A program made the position numbers and the translations under genes. The notes beneath the pieces are model-generated. The model was given only the letters and a program-made list of their open reading frames with translations, did no database searches and was not told the origin of the DNA. From JAMCXS01 sp964459065 (GTDB lineage Bacteria; Acidobacteriota; Terriglobia; UBA7540), in the NCBI GenBank assembly GCA_964459065.1, contig CAYWMN010000012.1:1-28772 (forward strand): a stretch of 28,772 nucleotides of DNA, given 5' to 3'. This document shows positions 16,280 through 22,975 of the stretch, in pieces (within the stretch, counting starts at the first letter, position 1; each line of letters begins with the position of its first letter).

Positions 16280-16292
16280 GCGGGTCTCCCGC
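16280..16292 (-). other. Intercistronic hairpin
   Basis: GCGGG-TCT-CCCGC is a perfect five-pair GC stem between the PAP2-Wzi stop and the co-polymerase start. It lacks a T-run, so it is not a normal terminator. It could affect mRNA stability or relative expression. The role is unproven. Confidence 0.35.
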
Positions 16293-16295
16293 TTC

Positions 16296-18821
16296 TTAAT
16301 GAAAGCTCCAGTGCGGCCAGTACGTCAGCTGAACCGAAGTCGTCAAGTTGGATTCCGGCTTCGGCCGGAGAATCGGGAAAGACCACTTCTCATATTGAAC
16401 ACGCGCCGTGACGCTCAAATCAGGCCGCGCCCAGAAACTGGCTTTGACGCTGCCGTCGGTGATGATTCCGCCTTCGGGGATGAACCCCTGTCCCACGGTC
16501 TGGTGCCGAAACTCAAACTGGAGATAGCTGCGCGGCGTCTCCCAGTACGTCAGCCAGGCCTGCTCGCCCTGTCCCTGGCGTCCGATCCAGCTTCCCAACA
16601 GGTTGCCGGCGTTCTGGTAGCCGTAGCGCCAGGTATAGTTGGAGTAAAAGTAGCCGCGGTCATAGATCCCGCCGAGCGGGCTGTCACTGTAAACACCTTC
16701 CAGGCGCAAATCGAATTTTGGCAACCCCGGCAGCCGGGCGAAGTAAAGCCCGGCGCTGTTACAGGCGCGGTCGAAATAAGCGACCGGAGAGTACTGGTCG
16801 TCCACAAACGAATCGACGTAGAAAGTCGCCCAATTGCGAACCCACGGCAGGCGGTAGGTCAGGTCGAAGCCGGAGCGCCGGTCGCCCGGCTTGTTGGGCG
16901 CGCCGGCCTTGTCATTGGTATGCGAAAACAGGGTTCGCAAAAACGTGTGCGGGGTCAGCGGATAGCCCGGACCTCCGTAAATCGTCGTGCGGTCAAACCC
17001 GAATTCGAGGTTCGGCGAGGGCTTGAAGCTGAGCTTCTGCCCCAGGATGACCGGTTGCGGATTGAGAGCCTTTCCCCACTGGCCAATCAGTCCGTCCGGG
17101 CCGTAAAGAAAGTTCGCGCCGCTCTGCCTGCCGATAAACAATTCCGTCCTCACCGGTCCCATCAGCGAGAAAGGCCACGGCAGCTTAAACGGCGAAACAC
17201 GGTTGACCCGAATCATATCGACGGGCTCGGCGTTGTCGCTGAACATCATGGCCCCGCCCTGGCCCGGTCCCCACCACAGGCTCTGCTTGCCGACCGAGAT
17301 CTGCCAATTCTCCAGGTTCATCGCCACGTAGGCGTTGAGCGCGTCAAAGCGGTCCACCGAAGGGTAAAGATGAGCCGGCGCGAGCGGCACGCCGTAGTCC
17401 GCTTGTGAGATGAATTGCCGCGCCCGGAGCGGAAGCGCCAGTCCGGCGGGCGCGTGCTGGTATTCGCCCTGCAGGTAGGCAACGAACGGCCCCGACGAAG
17501 CCCAGCCCGAAAAACCCGCATCCACGTTCAATCCCTCGCCGTACGGGCGCCCGTCATCATTCGAGAGCGTCTGCCCGAAGTGGTAACCGTCCGTAAGCGG
17601 GGTGCCTGCAATCCCCCGAACCCGCGTGTAGACGCTTTCAATCCTGAGGGTGCGGTTCGCGCCGCCGCCCAGCCGCGCCAGGGCGGTTGAGAATTCTTTT
17701 TGCAGGCTCCCAACCAGGCCGACGGCCAGCGGCGCATTTTTCTCGCGCGCGCTCATCCGGTCACCGGCTTCCTGCACCAGGCGGGCGCACTCGAGCCGCG
17801 TCCAGGGCCGCATGCCCAGCATCTCCGATTGCACGTAACCGAGCGCCGCCAGGCGCTCAAAGGCGGGATAAACCCAGCTATCAAGCGGCACATAGGGTGA
17901 ACCCAGGTCTTTCGGATTCGACTCACGCGCCTGCCCGCGGTCATGCCCGGGCATCCGCCAGGTGGAGCCCCAGAGCCGGGGATCGTGGCGCCGATGGTAG
18001 ACTTCGCGGGAAACCAGCAGGCCGAGCACGCTGCCCGCCAGAACATCGGAAGGAAAATGTTCCTGGCCCGCCACCCGCGCGCCGCTCACGGCCGCCGCCA
18101 GGCCATAGGCAAACAGCTTGGTCAAAGGCCCCGGATACTCGTGGGCCAGAATGCCCGCCGTCGCCCAGGCTGCCGTCGCATGCTCGGAAGGAAACGAGCT
18201 GCCGCCTTCCAGAAAACGGCCCCGGGCGTTGTCAGCGTAAGGGCGCTCCCGGCCGGCAATCGATTTGACGGCAGTTGCGGCCAGGTAACTGTCGATGACG
18301 GCTTCGCCGCTGAGCAATCCTGTTTCGCGCATGTGCTCGTTGTGCCGGGCTCTGCCCCACAAATAAAGGCTGCCGGCCAGTCCAACCAGCGAAGCGGCTC
18401 CCAGGTTCGAGAAGGTGCGGCTCCGCTGAATGGTTGCCGGTGAAAAGGCCAGGTGCCGGCTGGTTGCGCTGTCAGTGGCAAACAGCGCCGCACCGAGGCC
18501 GGCCAGAGGCAGCAGCCACCTGGCGTCCCTCAGGCGCAAGTGAAAGGGACTGGTCCAGATCGCTTTCTGGTCTCCGGCGAGGTTCTTCATCAGCGGAAGT
18601 CCGACCGCATTCTCGGATGCCGGCCTACCCTGCTTGTGAACACCCGCCAGCCGGCTGCTGTGCCCCCACCAGTCCCTCTCCGCCCGATGACGCACCGCCG
18701 GACGAACCTTGGAGGAACTCTGCGCGAGACCGCTCGCGGCGAACCCGGCAGCCGCACCCGCCAACATCAGCCACGCCAGAATCAGGGTTTTCAATGACCA
18801 CGCTCGCCAGACTTTCATCAT
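16296..18821 (-). CDS. PAP2 phosphatase fused to a Wzi-type capsule-assembly barrel
   Basis: This 841-aa exported protein has a signal-like helix at about 9-31. The PAP2 domain (about 90-275) has all three catalytic motifs: K186-SIAGRE-RP, SFPSEH (209-214), and R249-x5-H255-x3-D259. From about 305 to the end is a capsule-assembly Wzi-like region. It starts with VPLDSWVYPAFERLAALGYV and RPWTRLECARLV, contains GKQSLWWGPGQGGAMMFSDN (511-530), and ends in alternating aromatic strands typical of an outer-membrane barrel, closing with a Trp-x-x-Phe-like end (WPHWSFH). It plausibly dephosphorylates undecaprenyl pyrophosphate or another phosphate ester and helps attach polymer at the surface. ATG 18821 overlaps the export gene's stop as ATGA; a second ATG is at 18818. 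Confidence 0.88.
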   Translation of the reverse strand: MMKVWRAWSLKTLILAWLMLAGAAAGFAASGLAQSSSKVRPAVRHRAERDWWGHSSRLAGVHKQGRPASENAVGLPLMKNLAGDQKAIWTSPFHLRLRDARWLLPLAGLGAALFATDSATSRHLAFSPATIQRSRTFSNLGAASLVGLAGSLYLWGRARHNEHMRETGLLSGEAVIDSYLAATAVKSIAGRERPYADNARGRFLEGGSSFPSEHATAAWATAGILAHEYPGPLTKLFAYGLAAAVSGARVAGQEHFPSDVLAGSVLGLLVSREVYHRRHDPRLWGSTWRMPGHDRGQARESNPKDLGSPYVPLDSWVYPAFERLAALGYVQSEMLGMRPWTRLECARLVQEAGDRMSAREKNAPLAVGLVGSLQKEFSTALARLGGGANRTLRIESVYTRVRGIAGTPLTDGYHFGQTLSNDDGRPYGEGLNVDAGFSGWASSGPFVAYLQGEYQHAPAGLALPLRARQFISQADYGVPLAPAHLYPSVDRFDALNAYVAMNLENWQISVGKQSLWWGPGQGGAMMFSDNAEPVDMIRVNRVSPFKLPWPFSLMGPVRTELFIGRQSGANFLYGPDGLIGQWGKALNPQPVILGQKLSFKPSPNLEFGFDRTTIYGGPGYPLTPHTFLRTLFSHTNDKAGAPNKPGDRRSGFDLTYRLPWVRNWATFYVDSFVDDQYSPVAYFDRACNSAGLYFARLPGLPKFDLRLEGVYSDSPLGGIYDRGYFYSNYTWRYGYQNAGNLLGSWIGRQGQGEQAWLTYWETPRSYLQFEFRHQTVGQGFIPEGGIITDGSVKASFWARPDLSVTARVQYEKWSFPILRPKPESNLTTSVQLTYWPHWSFH

Positions 18822-21800
18822 CGAGTGGCAACAGCCGCGGCAATAGCCGCCGAAGAAGCAACCTGGCTGATCTGAATTAAGTTTTTCCACAACGTTGACC
18901 CACCCAGGGGCTTTTCAGGCACTACAATCGAGTCGCCGGGCCCGACCCGCGTCGAAAGCACGTCGCCGTGCCACCAGCGGTTTCCGCCATTGCTCACCAC
19001 CGAACCGTCCGCCCGCACGATGAAAATGGCCTTCCTGTTGCCCAAGCCCGTCGCGCCGCCCGCCCGGCGCAAATACCACCCGACCGATCGCCCGCGCTCA
19101 TAAGTGATCGCGTTCGGGTTGTAAACCTGTCCGGTCACGATCACAAAATCCGGCTTCTTGGGAATCAGAAGAGTATCGCCCGCGCGCATCTCAAGGTCGT
19201 CTTGAGACCGCGCAAACGCTTTCAGGTCCCGCGTCAAATGAATCACCAGGCGTCCCGTGATCGGCGCGTTCCGGAGGGCTTCGAGCACCTGCTTGCGTTG
19301 TGTGAGCGCCGCCTGCTGCAGCGCCGCCTGGTTTGAAGCGCTCTCGTTGAGGGATACTTTCACCGCTCCCGCGCTCTGCTGCATTTCCGCGATCAGTGCG
19401 TTCCGGCTCTTTTGCTGCAGCTTGCGGACTGCCTGGCGTTCCAGAACCGCCGCCTGCGGGTAGGCTGAAGGCAGAAACCCGCCGGCGCGCTCCAGCACCG
19501 AACTCAGCCGTTCGCCGGGCGCAATCCCGTAAGTGCCCGGATGCCGGACTTCGCCGCTGATGGTGATCGAGGCCCCGATATCGTTCCATCCTGGGAGTTG
19601 CTTCACGGCCAGAACATCTCCGTCATGCAGCACCGGGTTATCCTTACCGTCGAGCGCTCCGGCCAGGTTGATTTCCCGGTGCACGCCCATCTCCGGGTGA
19701 AGCCCCCAAACGTTGTAGCTGGTCAGGTCGGCGGCGCGGGTATCGGCGCTGCGTTTCAGCCCGCCGGCCAGGTGAACGAGGTCGCTGATGTGCAGGTTGG
19801 TGGTCAGGGGGAAGCGCCCGGGACGGTCCACGGCGCCCTCGACGTAGACGCTCGGCGGATCGGCCTTTATAGGGTTACGCTGCACCAGAATCCGGTCGCG
19901 CGGCCGCAAGAGCACGTTTTGAAGCGGGTCGCCGGCAATCGCTTTGCCGAGGTTCAGGCTCATGATGGTGAGCTTGCCGTCCGGCAGGCTGCGCACCAGT
20001 TGCGCCGAGCCCAGGAAGGCGTCCCGGCTAACGCCCCCGGCCTGGTAGATCGCGTCGCGAACGTGCACAACCCCCGAGGTAATGTAAGTTCCCGGGTCGC
20101 GCACCGCGCCGCCCACCGTTACCGTGGGTGGAGCGGTGAAATCAAAGCGGCCGAAGATCCGGACCGTATCCAGCGGCCGCAGCAGCGGAGAAGACCCGGG
20201 ATGGGCCAGCGCCCGGGCGAGATCGAAACTCTTCACCACCGGGTGGTCGTCGGGAGGGTTCAGACGGATGATTTCCGCGTAGCCCAGCGCCGGCTGAGGC
20301 AGCAGGTCGGAGTAAGAAGGGATCAGGTCGGCGAGGCGCATACCGGGATGGTAGGAGTAGCGTCCCGGCTTCAAGACATGCCCTTCGAGATAAAGGGCGT
20401 TCCGGTTGTAGGGCGCGATGGGAGAGATCCGGATCACGTCGCCGTCGTGGACCTCAAACGATTGAAGCTGCCGGTTGATCGATGCCGAGCCGTTGAGATG
20501 GCGAATGTTCAGGCTCAGCATCGTCCGCTTGCTATGGGCCACCACGCGCTCCACTTCGATCTGCCGCAGGGCGGCGGTGGGCAGAATGCCTCCGGCCAGA
20601 TGAAGCACCTGTGCGAGCGTTTTCTCCCCGTTCAGTTCGTAAATTGCGGGGCGCCGGACCATGCCCTCCACCGTGACCTTCGGCCCCACCGGCGGCACCA
20701 GGATCGTGTCGCCGTTTTCAAGCCGCGCCAGGCCGGTCCGAACCCCGTGAAGCAGCAGGTCGTAAAGGTCCACCCTCTCAACCAGCTTCTTGCCGCGCCA
20801 ATGCTCCACCCGGCGCAGCGACCCGTCGCGCGAGGGCCCGCCGGCCGCAAGCAGCGCGTTCAGGGGTGTCGAAAGCGAGCTGATATCGTAGGCGCCGGGG
20901 TCTCGAACTTCACCCACCACGTAAACGCGCACCGTCCTCAGGCGGTCGAGCGAAACGTCGGCCGAAACATTCCGGAACTGCGTCCCCAAAACCTTCTGAA
21001 CCCTTTGCTGCACTTCCGATAAACTGTCTCCGCTCACCATCAAGGGGCCCACCTCCGGAATCGACACCCGTCCCTCGCGGTCCACCACGCGGTAGAGCCG
21101 CTTCGACACACTTCCCCACAGGCTGATCGTCAGCGCGTCCCCCGGCCCCACGATGTAACCAGGCCCGGCGGGAACATCCATCGGCAATTCGCCCGTGGCA
21201 GGCGGCGGATTTCGAAACACCTCCAGCCCGAAACGATGCAGCTTGGGAGAATGCGCCGACACCTGTTCGTAGAGGTCGTAAAGCGAAGGAATATCCGAAT
21301 ACGGGTTCGGCCGGTGAACCATGCGGGGGCGCAGCGACCGCCGCCGGTACCTGTTGCCGTTTTCCCGGTCGTAGGGCGAGAACCGCCCGGGCTTCCACCA
21401 GGGATTTTGCGGGTAAGTCCCGAATGACGTCCCTTGAGTCCCATACCGCCGCGCCATTCCGTTGGAGTTTGATTCCGGACGCAACGCCATCGCAGGGTTA
21501 TTGGGCAAGTTGCCGGTGGACATCAAGCCGTTGTCAGCCTGTTCCTCGCCCGCGCCAAGTGAGGATTGGTCTACCCCAAACGTGTTCTGCCCATAATTCA
21601 AACCGGTCCCGAAGTTATCCTGGCCGTTTTGCATTGAGCGGCCCGATAGTAAACCGCCGTTTTGAGCGCTCTCGCCGCCAGGTAGCGTCTGGCCGGTCTG
21701 CTGAAGATGCAGGGGCTGGGAATTCGGACGATTCAAAGGACCACCGGGTGTTGCGGGCAAGGGCTCCGGCTCGGCTGGTTCAGGCATCGGCGCGATTTGC

Positions 21801-22393
21801 TGGTTCCCGTACGGGTTCCGGTTTAGGCGCTGCGGTCCCGGATTGTTGGGGGAATAGGACGGGGACATTGCCGGGTAAGCCGCCGGAGGTTGCTGGGGAG
21901 AGGAAGGCTGTTGCAATCTTTTCAGCTCCGCCTGAAGCTCCAGCCTCTGCCGCACCCACAGTTCCGACTTCGGATTAACCTCGGGCTCGAAATACCCGTA
22001 GCGCTGAAGGACCCGGGTGGCGACGGCGCGAAATTGCAGGTCTTTTTCCAGGCGACTAAAAATTCCCTGGACGCTCATGCTGCTGGCATCCACCAATTGG
22101 CCGTGGTCGGTGGCGTCGCGCGCCACCCAGCGTTGCAGTTCCACCAGCAAGCCGGGTCTTTTGCGCAGAATAGCTTCAATTTCCCTGGCCGGGGCCGCAA
22201 TGTAATTGCTGTTTTCAAGCGCCAGGTCGGAAGGAGGCACCGACCCCGAGTGATGGGATCTCGGCCCGCTCTGCGGCTTCGCCGCGGGACAAACCACTGC
22301 CAGGGCTACGAGCAGCGCGGCCAGTCTGAGGCATCCCGCGTGCCTGGCCACGCTTTGCAACCCACCGGTAAATCCAATTCTCACTGAATCCAT
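18818..22393 (-). CDS. SLBB-repeat outer-membrane polysaccharide export protein (Wza-like)
   Basis: The 1191-aa protein is about three times the length of classical Wza. It has a signal peptide (about 1-41) without a clear lipobox and a helical region at about 60-165. A low-complexity Pro/Gln/Asn/Gly-rich stretch spans about 165-345. The polysaccharide export domain (GYIVGPGDALTISLWG, 412-427) follows. Then come seven SLBB-type repeats with the recurring V-x-G-x-V-x-x-P-G-x-Y pattern, starting near 488, 572, 666, 757, 848, 942 and 1083. The C terminus (LWKNLIQISQVASSAAIAA) resembles the amphipathic helix that lines the outer-membrane exit in Wza-like proteins. It is the first large gene of the operon and overlaps the next by 4 nt. 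Confidence 0.92.
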   Translation of the reverse strand: MDSVRIGFTGGLQSVARHAGCLRLAALLVALAVVCPAAKPQSGPRSHHSGSVPPSDLALENSNYIAAPAREIEAILRKRPGLLVELQRWVARDATDHGQLVDASSMSVQGIFSRLEKDLQFRAVATRVLQRYGYFEPEVNPKSELWVRQRLELQAELKRLQQPSSPQQPPAAYPAMSPSYSPNNPGPQRLNRNPYGNQQIAPMPEPAEPEPLPATPGGPLNRPNSQPLHLQQTGQTLPGGESAQNGGLLSGRSMQNGQDNFGTGLNYGQNTFGVDQSSLGAGEEQADNGLMSTGNLPNNPAMALRPESNSNGMARRYGTQGTSFGTYPQNPWWKPGRFSPYDRENGNRYRRRSLRPRMVHRPNPYSDIPSLYDLYEQVSAHSPKLHRFGLEVFRNPPPATGELPMDVPAGPGYIVGPGDALTISLWGSVSKRLYRVVDREGRVSIPEVGPLMVSGDSLSEVQQRVQKVLGTQFRNVSADVSLDRLRTVRVYVVGEVRDPGAYDISSLSTPLNALLAAGGPSRDGSLRRVEHWRGKKLVERVDLYDLLLHGVRTGLARLENGDTILVPPVGPKVTVEGMVRRPAIYELNGEKTLAQVLHLAGGILPTAALRQIEVERVVAHSKRTMLSLNIRHLNGSASINRQLQSFEVHDGDVIRISPIAPYNRNALYLEGHVLKPGRYSYHPGMRLADLIPSYSDLLPQPALGYAEIIRLNPPDDHPVVKSFDLARALAHPGSSPLLRPLDTVRIFGRFDFTAPPTVTVGGAVRDPGTYITSGVVHVRDAIYQAGGVSRDAFLGSAQLVRSLPDGKLTIMSLNLGKAIAGDPLQNVLLRPRDRILVQRNPIKADPPSVYVEGAVDRPGRFPLTTNLHISDLVHLAGGLKRSADTRAADLTSYNVWGLHPEMGVHREINLAGALDGKDNPVLHDGDVLAVKQLPGWNDIGASITISGEVRHPGTYGIAPGERLSSVLERAGGFLPSAYPQAAVLERQAVRKLQQKSRNALIAEMQQSAGAVKVSLNESASNQAALQQAALTQRKQVLEALRNAPITGRLVIHLTRDLKAFARSQDDLEMRAGDTLLIPKKPDFVIVTGQVYNPNAITYERGRSVGWYLRRAGGATGLGNRKAIFIVRADGSVVSNGGNRWWHGDVLSTRVGPGDSIVVPEKPLGGSTLWKNLIQISQVASSAAIAAAVATR

Positions 22394-22665
22394 CCCTGGT
22401 GGCTGGAGTCCTGCCCCGGACGGCTCCCGCCCTCGTCAGGAGCCTCCACATCAGCCCCATTCACGTCGAGCGCAGCCCAAAAGAAAACCGTATCCTCCCG
22501 CCCCGGCTCCGGAGCGGGAATGCGGATCGAGGGAAAAACCGCGAGCTTATTGGAAGGCCCGGCGGCGCGGACCCGACAAGAGTCTGCCGGTGAAGGCCCG
22601 CCTCGAATCCGCCTGCGGACCCATCTGCGCAATTTCAGAACAAACCTGGTAACTTTTCTGCTCAT
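22381..22665 (-). CDS. Small basic protein of unknown function (94 aa)
   Basis: ATG 22665 is preceded by GGAGG with good spacing, and the frame runs to a TGA that overlaps the start of the export-protein gene by 13 nt. That is the arrangement of a real operon leader gene. The product begins MSRKVTRFVLKLRRWVRRRI, a strongly basic amphipathic stretch. A Pro/Ala-rich middle follows, then a short hydrophobic strand (VFFWAALDVNGADV) and a hydrophilic tail. There is no signal peptide and I do not recognise a family. It may be the first gene of the polysaccharide operon, or a non-functional leader whose translation feeds ribosomes to the next gene. Confidence 0.45.
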   Translation of the reverse strand: MSRKVTRFVLKLRRWVRRRIRGGPSPADSCRVRAAGPSNKLAVFPSIRIPAPEPGREDTVFFWAALDVNGADVEAPDEGGSRPGQDSSHQGWIQ

Positions 22666-22975
22666 AACGGCCTCCGCCATCATGACCAATATCGGCAGGC
22701 AGACAGCAAGCCGTGAGACGATTGTCCAAAGGGCAGGCGCCGCACGTCCGCGAAGGCGCTGAAACTTTCGGCGCCCCTTGGCGGACTTCTTTTCTGCGGG
22801 TAATGCCGCAAGAAAACATCCGCGCGCGGCTGTCCATCCATCGCGAGTTTTTTGTTGATGTCCTGAAACGACGTGATAAGCTCACGGGCGGGCGGGGCCT
22901 GAACCGTTGAGGATTGATGAAACAGCCGCGTTTCTGAACGCAGGCGCAAACCCCCGTGAAAGGAAGATTGATAAG
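22666..22975. other. Divergent promoter region between the two transcription units
   Basis: About 310 bases separate the minus-strand operon from the plus-strand hydrolase genes, so promoters for both should lie here. I see no convincing gene. A rightward candidate is TTGTTG (22852-22857), a 17-nt gap, then GATAAG (22875-22880), but it is weak. No good leftward -35/-10 pair was found. A palindrome at 22755-22775 is listed separately. Confidence 0.5.
22755..22775. promoter_or_regulatory. Inverted repeat, possible operator
   Basis: GGCGCTGAAA-C-TTTCGGCGCC is a 10+1+10 inverted repeat with one G-T wobble position. It lies in the divergent intergenic region about 90 bases upstream of the leftward operon's first start codon. 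Its symmetry suits a dimeric regulator. A weak hairpin in RNA is the alternative. There is no direct evidence of function. Confidence 0.4.

Noticed and set aside
22713..22910. 65-codon plus-strand frame, and an overlapping 54-codon minus frame from 22841, in the divergent region
   Set aside because: Neither has a ribosome site or recognisable motif, and they occupy the expected promoter region.
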